The notes beneath the pieces are model-generated. The model was given only the letters and a program-made list of their open reading frames with translations, was not told where the DNA came from and did not search any database. From NCBI GenBank assembly GCA_963921195.1, contig OY992537.1, forward strand, positions 178,019,021 to 178,083,020: DNA of 64,000 nt. Direction: 5' to 3'. This document shows, in pieces, positions 1 through 11,509 of the stretch. Positions within the stretch are counted from its first letter, which is position 1. Each line of letters starts with the position of its first letter. The position numbers and the translations under genes are program-made. Source of the DNA: Pegoplata infirma (Eukaryota > Arthropoda > Insecta > Diptera > Anthomyiidae).

Positions 1-526
1 CTGCTGGTTTTGCTTTAGCTGGTGCCTTTTTGGCGGCAGGTTTTGCTTTAGCTGCAGTCTTTTTGGCGGCAGATGGTTTCTTTGCAGCGACAGCCTTTTT
101 AGTGGCGGCGGCCTTCTTCTTTTTCTCACCAGCAGCAGCAGTCTTTTTCTTAGCAGCAGCAGCTTTTGCTACCTTTGGTTTGGAATCTTTGGCTGACAAT
201 TTGAATGAACCAGAAGCACCCTTACCTTTAGTTTGAATCAATTTTCCACTGGCAACAGAACTGACCAAATATTTTTTGATGAAAGGAGCCAATTTTTGGG
301 CATCTACCTTATATGTACTGACAAGGTATTTCTTAATGGCTTGAATTGATGAACCACCACGTTCTTTCAAGGTATTAATGGCAGCATCTACCATTACTTG
401 AGTTGTTGGATGAGATGGAGTAGCGGATGGTTTCTTTGCCTTGGGAGTGGCGGCAGCTTTTTTACCCTTCTTCTCGGCAGCTGGAGCAGCAGCAACTGGA
501 CTTTCAACAACAGCAGAATCTGACAT
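1..526 (-). CDS. His1: Histone H1, partial (unit A)
   Basis: Linker histone that binds nucleosome entry/exit DNA and compacts chromatin. The gene runs off the left edge: residues 1-175 of 215 are present, starting at the ATG at 524-526. The missing part is the end of the Lys/Ala/Pro-rich tail. Residue 174 is Pro, as in units C-F and unlike unit B. The sequence otherwise follows unit B with a constant offset of 10919 bases, so this is the same repeat one unit earlier. The stop codon and 3' stem-loop are outside the window. Confidence 0.97.
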   Translation of the reverse strand, partial: MSDSAVVESPVAAAPAAEKKGKKAAATPKAKKPSATPSHPTTQVMVDAAINTLKERGGSSIQAIKKYLVSTYKVDAQKLAPFIKKYLVSSVASGKLIQTKGKGASGSFKLSAKDSKPKVAKAAAAKKKTAAAGEKKKKAAATKKAVAAKKPSAAKKTAAKAKPAAKKAPAKAKPA

Positions 527-580
527 GTTTACTTTAATTTTATTTCACTTGAACACTTTTTAAACACAATTTGTATAGCA

Positions 581-590
581 CTTATATTTT
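581..590 (-). promoter_or_regulatory. H1 TATA-like box (unit A)
   Basis: Minus strand reads AAAATATAAG, 55-64 nt upstream of the H1 ATG, leaving room for a start site about 30 nt downstream and a short leader. Present in the same place in all six H1 copies. It is a candidate core promoter by position and sequence only. Confidence 0.5.
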
Positions 591-846
591 GTGTGTGTTA
601 GGGATAATGTATAGCTTAAGTACTACATATGAGAAGTTCATAGTAGTCCAAACAAGAAATTTCTTACATTTTCAGGTAAAACTTGTTAAAAATTTAACAA
701 AAGTTTTTTCGAATTTTTAATTATTTTCACAAGAATTTTTGAAAATTTAATAAAATTTGTTTTCAATATTATAGACTAGATATTTAAGTATGTATTAAAA
801 AAGGAAAAACTGATTTTTTCCTAATTAACATCTTTTTATTGACGTT

Positions 847-1589
847 TTAGGTGGCAGATTGTGAACAATTTTCTATAAAATATTGACAAAATTGGGAAAA
901 TTTAATAAATTCTTTCAAAATTTTTACATAATTTTATTAAAATAACAAAATCTATCATATATTTTATGAGCTTGATAAAAAATATTAACAAAAAAATAGT
1001 TTTTTGATTTTTGAAAATTATTTTAAAATTGACTCTATAATTGTAGATTTTCTGTATACTGGCTAACTTTTGAGGTAATAATTTAGTTTAATTTTCGTTT
1101 TGGAAAAATTAATAAAAAATCAATTTTTAATAAAATTAAATTTGAATTAGGGAAAATTCATATAGTTTAAATTAAAAATACTGAAAAATAACTTTATATA
1201 CGAAAATTCGTTCAAAAACTCTCAAAATACGCTTTAAACTTTATCTTTGATTCTTTCCCTTATAATATAACCATTGGGTAGAATAATTATCTATAGAATT
1301 TTCTTAAAAATTTACAATAATTTGTAAAATTTGCATTAATATCATATGAATTCATTTTAAATATGAAAACATATATAATTTAATTACATTTTAAAATGTT
1401 TTGAGACAAAAAAAGTGGATTTTTGATATTCTTTTTTTTATATAATTCCTTGTTCTTATATTGGAGTTAAAATTCAACTCATTGAACTAATTTCTAAAGA
1501 AATTTAATTGAAATTTTAAACAAAAAAAAAGATAGATTTTATTTTAAATAAATATATATTTTAAAATTACTTCAATTTCCGCCACCTAA
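847..1589. repeat. 743-bp block with inverted ends
   Basis: Left end TTAGGTGGCAGATTG and right end CAATTTCCGCCACCTAA are imperfect inverted repeats sharing TTAGGTGGC. The same block occurs at 11766-12508, 27838-28580, 40794-41542, 51437-52185 and about 62094-62846 (right end altered there). It could be an old non-autonomous DNA transposon fixed before the array amplified, or a regulatory pair. No ORF inside and no clear target duplication. Confidence 0.4.
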
Positions 1590-2481
1590 TATAAGTTTAT
1601 TTGAAAATAATATACTATTGATACACAGCCTTTTATATACTTTTTCTACATATAAGAAATTTATATACGTTTTGCCGTCGGCAAACACAACTTTTTTACT
1701 TGAGTACTTTAGTATACAAAATATTACAATACATTAACACAACGTCTAAATAAATGAAAATCTATTTTATATTTATTTGTTAAACAAATTAAAGAATATA
1801 AAAAAAAAAACTAAAATTAATTTGTTTTTAAAAAATTACATTAAAAAAATAATGTCTAAACCTATGTAAGAATTATATAAAATAAATTTTCCGACGGCAA
1901 AATTAAAATTTTTTTATTTAAATTTTGTATAAAACTCTAAAATACTTAATAAAACTCAATATTAATTTGATAATTTGAAAAATATCAACTTTTCATAATA
2001 ATTTAATGGTGAAAAAAGTTTGGCGCCAAACTTAAATTCGTGAAAATTTATGATTTTTTAATACAACTTGTACATAATATGTTTAAAGTCTACATAAAAT
2101 TCTACAAAACTGCTTTTGTATTTAATAAAATGCAAAATTTAATGAAAAATAATAACAATAAATTTTCGCGCCAAATGGTTTTTACAGAAATTTTCTGAAT
2201 TTATATAAAATTTTTTCCAAAACAAATTATGAAATGAAAGATTTACAATAAAAATAAAAAAATATATAATAAAATACCATAATTTAATGGACAACACAAA
2301 AATAAAATTTTCGCGCCAAACAATTATATCTAAAAATTCTCACAATATTTTTAAAATATTATCGTATACGACCAATTTTAATAGAACTCAACCAAATATG
2401 TTTATACTGTAGCTCAAAAATTTATTTATTTATAAAAAAAGTATTATTTTACAATTTGGCGGTAAATTCATATCACAGAAA

Positions 2482-2645
2482 AATCTAGTCAAACCCCTAA
2501 TAAAACTTAGGTAAATATATACAAAATAAACATTTATTCTTAAAAAAAATAGTTTGGCGCCAAAATCTAGTCAAACACCTAATAAAACTTTGGTAAATAT
2601 ATAAAAAATAAACATTTATTCTTAAAAAAATAATTTGGCGCCAAA
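2482..2645. repeat. 82-bp tandem duplication upstream of H3 3' end
   Basis: Two copies, about 82 bp apart, of a segment starting AATCTAGTCAAAC and ending in TTTGGCGCCAAA. Corresponding pairs occur in all the other H1-H3 spacers, so the duplication predates array spread. Confidence 0.75.
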
Positions 2646-2743
2646 TTCACATTACGGAAAAATTAACTTTATTAAAGAAAATATATAATAGAAATATTAG
2701 TTTTTGTTAAAAAAAATTATTCTCTTTTTCAAAAATATTTTGT

Positions 2744-2759
2744 GGTCCTGAAAAGGACC
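2744..2759 (-). terminator. H3 histone 3' stem-loop (unit B)
   Basis: On the minus strand GGTCCTTTTCAGGACC forms a 6-bp stem with a TTTC loop, the site bound by SLBP in replication-dependent histone mRNAs. GAAAAAGAGA (2721-2730) lies 13 nt further on and fits the purine-rich element that pairs with U7 snRNA. Cleavage is expected between them, without polyadenylation. Confidence 0.95.
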
Positions 2760-2807
2760 GATTGTTTGAAAAGATGTGGGTATTTCTAGCTGATGAAATG
2801 TTGTAAT

Positions 2808-3826
<1,019 letters not shown>

Positions 3827-3877
3827 ATTTTATGGAAAAATAACAAAAAAATATCGACAAATTTTAAAAAAACAATC

Positions 3878-3893
3878 GGTCCTTTTCAGGACC
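3878..3893 (+). terminator. H4 histone 3' stem-loop (unit B)
   Basis: GGTCCTTTTCAGGACC, same stem as H3, 51 nt after the stop codon. AAAAGAGA at 3908-3915 is the downstream U7-type element. Confidence 0.95.
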
Positions 3894-5559
3894 ACAAAAA
3901 CTTTTTTAAAAGAGATTTTACTTGTTTTAAATTATACCATTTTTTTTTTTTTAGAAATTTATTTTATTTTCAAAAAATTTTAATAATGATGAATTGAATA
4001 TTTTTTAATTTTTTGTTGAAAGCCTTTGTAAATTACTTGGAAATATAATAAAAAAATAAAATTTTTGGCGCGAAAAATATATTTTTCATTATTTTTTATT
4101 TTTTTTTATGTATAAATTTATTTAAAAGAAGAAAAAAAACATATAGGACAATTTTTGTTAATTTTTTTGTTTTATTCTTTTAAAAGAATACATGATTATT
4201 GATAAATTAAATTTTTTGTTAATGTCTTTGTATTTTTTGGAATTTTAATTTCTCAAGAATTTATTTTTACTTAATATAGATTTTTTTGGCGCGAAAAATT
4301 ATATCTGTGGTAACATTTAAGTTCTAGACATTTTCTTGTTATATTTTTGATAAATATAATCATACACACACAAACAAATCTAAATTTCATAAAAACTCCA
4401 CCAGCAATGCTATGTACTTAAGTACATTAAAAAAACAACAAAAACATCCCTCCATAAACTAAATAAAATGAATGCTTTCAAATAACTCTACATACATACA
4501 CATGTATGTGCGTATACACAAACGCCATATGCATACAACAAAAAGAAAATCTATAACAAAGCGTACGATCTTTTGTTGTTTTTTTTTTAAAGGCAGATGT
4601 ATCATACATGTATAAAGATGTTTAGAAGAAAAATAAAGAATATTAATTAAATCCTATATGAAAAATTCATGTCTAAGAAAACAATTTTATATAATAAATG
4701 AACATTGTCTTCTTATAAAATAATCAAATAAATAATTTAATAAAAAAAAATTTAATTTTGTCATAAAGTTATATAGAGAAAAAATAAATACTAAAAAAAA
4801 GTAATAATCTTTTTAATTTTTTTCTAAATTTCTATACATATAAATATTTTTTAAAATAATAAAAAAAAATATCTAAAGAAAAGCAATTCTTTGTGTTACT
4901 TTAAAAATATTAATTTAAAACTACTTCATTTTTTACTACTGTACATTTTAACTCACATTGAAAAAAAAAAACAACAACATCAACAACTAACAGAACTGGT
5001 TTCACTATACAATCGTACACACAAATTAAACGAAAATATTCGTATAATACACACACACACAATCACACACACACAACAAAGAAAATCTATAACACAGCAA
5101 AAGTACAATAATTTGTTGTTGATTTTTTTTTTAGTTGGAACAAATGGAGTTTTTTTACTGATTTTTTGCGCGCCAACATTTTTTTTTATATCTAATGATG
5201 ATAATTGAATTAAAAAAAGAGAAAAATTGATTTATTAAAAAAGAAAAAAATTTGTTCAGTAAAAAAAATAACTACATGCAATATATATTTTTCGCGCCCA
5301 AAAAAAAAAAAAAACTAAGAATATTTTTTGGAATTTTATTGAAAAATTTAAACTGGAAAAAAAAATTTCGCGCCAAAAAAAAAAATATATTTATGAATTT
5401 TTTTTTTTTAATATTTAAAGAAAAATTTCAGTTAAAGAAAAAAGTAATTTTTTCTGGCGCCAAAAAAATTGTATGTTATAAATAAGTTTTTTTTTTTATT
5501 TAATGTAAAAAATAATTGTAGTTTATGAAAATTTGTTCTCTTTTTTAAAAATAATTTGT

Positions 5560-5575
5560 CGTCCTGAAAAGGACG
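5560..5575 (-). terminator. H2A histone 3' stem-loop, C-G closing pair (unit B)
   Basis: Minus strand CGTCCTTTTCAGGACG. The first base pair is C-G instead of the usual G-C; the second, third and loop positions are canonical. AAAAAAGAGA (5537-5546) follows 13 nt downstream. The same variant is present in all five complete H2A genes. Confidence 0.92.
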
Positions 5576-5634
5576 GATTGTTTTTAATACGATGGTCTGT
5601 AGATAATATGTTTTTCGAATTTTTAGTTGTATAT

Positions 5635-6294
<660 letters not shown>

Positions 6295-6666
6295 ATGCCT
6301 CCTAAAGCAAGTGGTAAAGCAACCAAAAAGGCTGGTAAAGCTACAAAGAATATTACCAAAACTGACAAGACCAGAAGGAAGAAGCGTAAGGAATCTTATG
6401 CCATCTACATTTACAAAGTATTGAAACAAGTACATCCAGATACTGGTATTTCTTCAAAGGCCATGAGTATCATGAACAGTTTTGTTAATGATATTTTTGA
6501 ACGTATTGCTGCTGAAGCATCTCGTTTGGCTCAATACAACAAACGTTCTACCATCACCAGTCGGGAAATTCAAACTGCTGTCCGTCTATTGTTGCCCGGT
6601 GAATTGGCTAAGCACGCTGTTAGTGAAGGTACTAAAGCCGTCACCAAATATACCAGTTCCAAGTAA
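6295..6666 (+). CDS. His2B: Histone H2B (unit B)
   Basis: Core histone, 123 aa, [16 protein letters not shown] tail then the fold from [14 protein letters not shown] to the AVTKYTSSK end. Differs from Drosophila H2B only at several tail and loop positions (for example TRRKKRKE and AQYNKR). The ORF can be extended 16 codons upstream to a GTG, but eukaryotic initiation and family length place the start at the ATG at 6295. The leader has three GTGAA repeats. Convergent with H1 over 4.1 kb. Confidence 0.99.
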   Translation: MPPKASGKATKKAGKATKNITKTDKTRRKKRKESYAIYIYKVLKQVHPDTGISSKAMSIMNSFVNDIFERIAAEASRLAQYNKRSTITSREIQTAVRLLLPGELAKHAVSEGTKAVTKYTSSK

Positions 6667-6704
6667 ATTGATAACAACCAACTACTGCGTAAAATTGTAT
6701 AAAA

Positions 6705-6720
6705 GGCCCTTTTCAGGGCC
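6705..6720 (+). terminator. H2B histone 3' stem-loop (unit B)
   Basis: GGCCCTTTTCAGGGCC, 38 nt after the stop codon, followed 12 nt on by AAAAAAGAGA (6733-6742). Confidence 0.95.
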
Positions 6721-7624
6721 ACAAAATGAATTAAAAAAGAGATTTTACTTGTTTTGCTAGACTAACGTTTTTTGTTGTTTTCTGTGGGGTTTTTTCGCGC
6801 CAAAAATTTTTAAATATCATGATGATGATGATGATTATGATGAATGAATGAAAAAAAAGAGAAAAATAAATTACGATCGAATAAAGTTTTTTTTTTTTTA
6901 ATTTAACAAATTTTTTTTTCGCGCCAAGAAAAATTGTTTTTCTTTCTATGAAATTGGTTATTTTTTCCAAAAAATTTAAAAATCTGGCATCATTTTGTTG
7001 ACTACTGTGCGCTTCTCATAACATCGAATGCTCAGGAGATAGAATCATTACTATAAAAAGTCGTCCCCCGACGGCAAAGAGAAAAAGAAAAAAATATTAA
7101 TGAAAATAAGGTGAAAAATTGCTTTATGATGAATGAATAAAGAAGAAGAAAAAAAAAATCAAAATATAATTGAATAAAAAAACTATTACTTTTTTTTCGA
7201 GCCACAAAAAATTTTAATGAATTTTTTTTTTAATTTTAAAGAAAAAACATTAAAAATGTGTATTTATGAATAATTTTTGTTTTAATTTTATTTTTTGTTT
7301 AAATTTTATAAAAAAAAATTTTCGCGCCAAAAGAAGAATTTTAAAGAAAAAACAATTGAATCAAAAAAAAAATGTTTATTTTGCGCCAAAAAAAAATATT
7401 TATGAATATTTTAATTTTAAAAATCGCGCCAAATAAAAAATATTAATATTATATATCTTTTAATTTTTTTTTTAATTTTAAGAAAAATTATATTTAATTA
7501 AATAAAAAAATCTTTTCGCGCCAAAAAAGATATGAAATAATTGTTTCTTCTTAACTTTAAAGAACCTTTAAAGAAAAAATCATAAAAAATATGAAAAAAA
7601 TGGGCGAAAATTCTTGAAAATTGA

Positions 7625-10135
7625 TTTTTTTTATTTTTTGCGCGCCAAAAATATAAAATAAATGAAATTTTTGTAAAATTTAAAAAAATCATAACAGTAA
7701 GAAAATTATAGTAAAATCGTCAAAAAATACTAAAAAAATTGGGAATTTTAAAAAATAGAGATTTTTGCGCGCATAAAATATGTAAGAAAGACAAATTTAA
7801 AAAAAAAATAAGAAAAATTTTGGTAAATTGGACAAAAAATTACTGAAAAATAGGGAATTTTTAAAAATTTAGATTTTTGCGCGCCAAAAACATAAATAAT
7901 AAATACAAATTTTTAAGAATCTTAAAAATAATAGTAAAATCGGCGAATATTACTGAAAAATCAAGAATTTTAGTTTTTTTATACTTTTTTTTGCGCGCCA
8001 AAAATATAAACTAAATGAAAATTAAAAAAAATAAGAACTGTAGTAAAATCGACGAAAAATTACTTAAAAATAAGGAATTTTTAAAAATAGAGATTTTTGT
8101 GCACCAAAAATACATAATAAATAAAAATTTAAAAAAATAATAGTAAAATCGGCGAAAATGACTGATAAATTGAGAATTTTTATTTTTTGCGCGCCAAAAA
8201 TGTATAATAAATAAAAATTTTGTAAAATTTAAAAAACTCGCAAAAGTAAGAAAGTTTTAAGTAAAATCGGCGAAAAATTAGTTAAAAATTGAAAAAATTT
8301 AAAAATGGAGATTTTTACGCGCCAAATTAAAAAATTAGTGAAAATTTAAAAAAAAAAATCATGAAAAAACTAGTAAAATCGGCCAAAATTACTAAAAATA
8401 GAGTTTTTATTTTTTGCGCGCCAAAAATGTATAATGAATTAAAATTTTCAAAAAATCCTACAAAATAGGAAAATAATATAGTAAAATTGGCGAAAAACTA
8501 GTGAAATTTTGGAAAATTTTTAAAAATAGAGATTTTGCGCGCCAAAATATAAAATGAAAATAAATTTCAAAAAATTATAAAAAACCTGTAAAATAGGAGA
8601 AAATTACTAAAAAAATTGAGAATTTTTATTTTTACGCGCCAAAAAAGTATAATAAATTTAAATTTTGTAAAATTTACAAAAAATCCTAAAAATTAGGAAA
8701 AAATATAGTAAAATCGGCGAAAAATTTGTAAAATATTAGAAAATTTTAAAAATAGAGATTTTTGCGCGCCAAAAGAAAAAATAAATTTAAATTTAAAAAA
8801 ATCGTAAAAAAACTAGTAAAATAGGAGAAAATTACTAAAAAAATTGAGAATTGTTTTTTTTTACGCGCCAAAAAAGTAAAATAAATTAAAATTTTGTAAA
8901 ATTTACAAAAAATCATAAAACGTAGGAAAAAATATAGTAAAATTGGCGAAAAATTAGTGAAATATTGGAAAATTTAAAAAAATAGAGATTTTTGCGCGCC
9001 AAAAGAAAAAATATATTAAAATTTAAAAAAATTGTAAAAAACTAGTAAAATAGGAGAAAATTAATAAAAAAAATAGAATTTTTATTTTTTACGCGCCAAA
9101 AAAGTATAATAAATTTAAATTTTGTAAAATTTACAAAAAATCATAAAAAGTAGGAAAAAATATAGTAAAATTGGCGAAAAATTAGTGAAATATTGGAAAA
9201 TTTAAAAAAATAGAGTTTTTTGCGCGCCAAAAGAAAAAATATATTAAAATTTAAAAAAATTGTAAAAAACTAGTAAAATAGGAGAAAATTAATAAGAAAA
9301 TAGAATTTTTATTTTTTACGCGCCAAAAAAGTATAATAAATTTAAATTTTGTAAAATTTACAAAAAATCATAAAAAGTAGGAAAAAATATAGTAAAATTG
9401 GCGAAAAATTAGTGAAATATTGGAAAATTTTTAAAAATACAGATTTTTTGCGCGCCAAAAATATAAAATAAATAAAAATTTCAAAAAATCATAAGAAAAA
9501 ATAATAAAACCGGCGAAAATGACTGAAAAATTGAGAATTCTTATTTTTACGCATCAAAAATGTATAAAAAAAATAAAATTTTTGTAAAATTTACAAAAAA
9601 ATCCTAAAAATTAAGAAAAATTATAGTAAAATCGAAAAAAATTGTGAAAAATTGGAAAAATAAAGATTTTTGCGCGCCAAAAAATACAAAAATTTCAAAA
9701 AATCGTTAAAAAAAAAGTAAAATCGACAAAAATTACTTAAAAAAATTGGGAATATGGATAATAAATTAAAATTTTTACAAAATTTAAAAAAATCCTAGAA
9801 AGTAGGAAAAATTATAGTTAAATCGGTGAAAAAAAATTAGTGAAAAATTTTAAAAATAGAGATTTTTGCGCGCCAAAAATATAAAAATTTAAAAAAATAG
9901 TAAAATCGGAAATTACTGAAAAATACCTAAAAAGTAGGAAAAATTATTGTTAAATCGGTAGAAAATGAGTGAAAATTGAAAAAGTTTTAAATATTTTTTT
10001 TGCGCGCCAAAAATATATAATAAATAAAATTTAAAAAAAAATCATAAAAAAAATGTAAAATCGGTGAAAAATTACTGAAAATTAAGAATTTTATTTTTTT
10101 TTTATAATTTTTAAGCGCAAAAAATATATCATTTA
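7625..10135. repeat. GCGCGCC tandem subrepeat array (unit B)
   Basis: About 20 degenerate monomers of 95-130 bp, each centred on TTTTTGCGCGCCAAAA or TTTTTACGCGCCAAAA with A/T-only sequence between. In the middle, G-type and A-type cores alternate, giving a dimer of about 228 bp: ACGCGCC at 8634, 8863, 9091 and 9318; GCGCGCC at 8764, 8994, 9222 and 9450. Each monomer also repeats phrases such as GTAAAATCGGCGAAAAATTA. The outer copies are more diverged, as expected of unequal exchange within an array. Confidence 0.9.
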
Positions 10136-10400
10136 TGAAAAATTAAATTGAAAAAATTGGAAATTTCACAAAATAGTAAAAAAAAATTAAGGAAATTTAT
10201 AAAAATTTCGTACTACAGAGAAAATTGAACAAAATTTTAACAAAAATTATAAAAAATACTGAAAAATTTAGAAATTTCAGAAAAAAATAATAAAAAATAT
10301 TAAAACTGGAAAAATCATTGGAAAAAATTTGTAAATTTATAATAAAAAAAAAATGATGAATTGAAAAGTTACTAGGAAAACAAACTAAAAAATCTACATT

Positions 10401-10433
10401 GCCGACGGCAAAACACTATTATTTGCCGTCGGC
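10401..10433. repeat. GCCGACGGC inverted repeat (unit B)
   Basis: GCCGACGGCAAA and its exact reverse complement TTTGCCGTCGGC flank a 9-nt spacer, able to form a 12-bp hairpin. It lies about 280 bp beyond the H1 stem-loop and is kept in every unit. Confidence 0.85.
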
Positions 10434-10711
10434 TAATTTAAGAAGAAAAAATATATATAAACTACAAAAGTACTTACTTCATAGGTAGAAAATAACTCTT
10501 GAGTGTTAAATATTTGACGCACTTTCAATTTTGTACTATATAATCTAAATTTTACCTAATTTGTTTATTTACGTTATTCTTTTATGATACCCAACTTGTG
10601 TTTTGGCGACGGCAATTTAACTAATTTATATATTTTTTCCTAGAAATTGTATTTTATAGGTAGACAAAATAAGTTTAATGTTATTTAATCTCTTTTTTGT
10701 AAATATTTTGT

Positions 10712-10727
10712 AGCCCTGAAAAGGGCT
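10712..10727 (-). terminator. H1 histone 3' stem-loop (unit B)
   Basis: Minus strand AGCCCTTTTCAGGGCT, with an A-T closing pair, 70 nt after the stop codon; AAAAAAGAGA (10689-10698) follows 13 nt on. Confidence 0.93.
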
Positions 10728-10797
10728 GTTTAGATAAATAAATCTTTTTTCGAATATCGAAAATAATTTGTTTTTCAAAAAACAATTTTGAAAAAAT

Positions 10798-11445
10798 TTA
10801 CTTTTTAGCGGCTTTTTTGGCAGCTGGCTTCTTTGCTGGAGCAGCCTTTTTAGCTGGTTTGGCAGCAGCAGTTTTTGCCTTGGGTGCCTTTGGTTTAGTA
10901 GCGGGTGCTTTTTTGACGGCTGCTGTTTTTGCTTTAGCTGGTGCCTTTTTGGCGGCAGGTTTTGCTTTAGCTGCAGTCTTTTTGGCGGCAGATGGTTTCT
11001 TTGCAGCGACAGCCTTTTTAGTGGCGGCGGCCTTCTTCTTTTTCTCACCAGCAGCAGCAGTCTTTTTCTTAGCAGCAGCAGCTTTTGCTACCTTTGGTTT
11101 GGAATCTTTGGCTGACAATTTGAATGAACCAGAAGCACCCTTACCTTTAGTTTGAATCAATTTTCCACTGGCAACAGAACTGACCAAATATTTTTTGATG
11201 AAAGGAGCCAATTTTTGGGCATCTACCTTATATGTACTGACAAGGTATTTCTTAATGGCTTGAATTGATGAACCACCACGTTCTTTCAAGGTATTAATGG
11301 CAGCATCTACCATTACTTGAGTTGTTGGATGAGATGGAGTAGCGGATGGTTTCTTTGCCTTGGGAGTGGCGGCAGCTTTTTTACCCTTCTTCTCGGCAGC
11401 TGGAGCAGCAGCAACTGGACTTTCAACAACAGCAGAATCTGACAT
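10798..11445 (-). CDS. His1: Histone H1 (unit B, Thr174 variant)
   Basis: Linker histone, 215 aa. Residues 1-37 are an Ala/Pro/Lys-rich N-tail; about 38-112 is the winged-helix globular domain ([16 protein letters not shown] to [10 protein letters not shown]); 113-215 is a Lys/Ala/Pro tail with many AKKA, AAKP and KKAP units that binds linker DNA. This copy has Thr at 174 (codon ACA at 10924-10926), where every other copy in the window has Pro (CCA). It is the only amino-acid difference I found among the histone genes here. Shorter than Drosophila melanogaster H1 (about 256 aa). Confidence 0.98.
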   Translation of the reverse strand: MSDSAVVESPVAAAPAAEKKGKKAAATPKAKKPSATPSHPTTQVMVDAAINTLKERGGSSIQAIKKYLVSTYKVDAQKLAPFIKKYLVSSVASGKLIQTKGKGASGSFKLSAKDSKPKVAKAAAAKKKTAAAGEKKKKAAATKKAVAAKKPSAAKKTAAKAKPAAKKAPAKAKTAAVKKAPATKPKAPKAKTAAAKPAKKAAPAKKPAAKKAAKK

Positions 11446-11499
11446 GTTTACTTTAATTTTATTTCACTTGAACACTTTTTAAACACAATTTGTATAGCA

Positions 11500-11509
11500 C
11501 TTATATTTT
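11500..11509 (-). promoter_or_regulatory. H1 TATA-like box (unit B)
   Basis: AAAATATAAG on the minus strand, followed upstream by the TG-rich tract. Confidence 0.5.

Larger units (their letters stand above)
527..2807. other. H1-H3 intergenic spacer (A/B)
   Basis: AT-rich spacer of 2281 bp between the 5' end of H1 and the 3' end of H3; no coding potential seen. It holds the H1 core promoter at its left end, a 743-bp block with inverted ends (847-1589), GCCGTCGGC-type palindromes at 1671-1685 and 1887-1902, E2F-like 12-mers at 2019, 2164, 2309, 2553 and 2634, an 82-bp tandem duplication, and the H3 3' signals at the right end. An 18-bp perfect palindrome AAGTTTGGCGCCAAACTT lies at 2016-2033. 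Confidence 0.9.
3827..5634. other. H4-H2A intergenic spacer (unit B)
   Basis: This 1808-bp AT-rich spacer separates two convergent genes. It holds E2F-like cores at 4064, 4285 (TTTGGCGCGAAA), 5168, 5290, 5366 and 5453, a 16-bp palindrome ATGTACTTAAGTACAT at 4412-4427, CA-rich runs near 4363-4380 and 5050-5080, and long A or T runs. An open frame at 4891-5208 is low-complexity, intact only in the near-identical units B-D, and broken or shortened in E and F, so I regard it as non-coding. Confidence 0.9.
6667..10797. other. H2B-H1 intergenic spacer (unit B)
   Basis: This 4131-bp spacer contains, in order: H2B 3' signals, E2F-like 12-mers at 6793, 6917, 7320 and 7514, an (ATG)5 microsatellite with interruption (6819-6850), a GCGCGCC tandem array (7625-10135), a GCCGACGGC hairpin (10401-10433), a related GGCGACGGC core near 10612, and the H1 3' signals. 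CCCCCGACGGCAAAG at about 7065-7080 is another copy of the second motif. No coding potential. Confidence 0.9.

Noticed and set aside
3878..3893. Stem-loop as a rho-independent bacterial-type terminator
   Set aside because: Sequence, TTTC loop and downstream AAAAGAGA match the metazoan histone mRNA processing signal, and the genes are clearly animal histones.
4891..5208. 105-aa open frame in the H4-H2A spacer, repeated in units B, C and D
   Set aside because: Low-complexity K/Q/H/F-rich translation; the frame is lost in unit E and reduced to 63 aa in F, while the real histone proteins are unchanged. Its recurrence in B-D reflects near-identical DNA.
5252..5485. 77-aa Lys/Phe/Asn frame in the H4-H2A spacer
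   Set aside because: Arises from poly-A/poly-T runs around the TTTCGCGCCAAA cores; not kept in units E and F.
7625..10135. Repeats of the H2B-H1 spacer as a CRISPR array
   Set aside because: Eukaryotic locus, degenerate monomers with drifting spacing and A/T spacers; it behaves as a satellite.
10626..11048. 140-aa Arg/Pro/Leu-rich frame overlapping H1 (also in C-F)
   Set aside because: Alternate frame of the Lys/Ala codons of the H1 tail on the same strand; no start context and no support outside the H1 coding bias.
10817..11155. 112-aa Ala/Phe-rich frame on the plus strand within H1
   Set aside because: Antisense shadow of the Lys/Ala-rich H1 tail.
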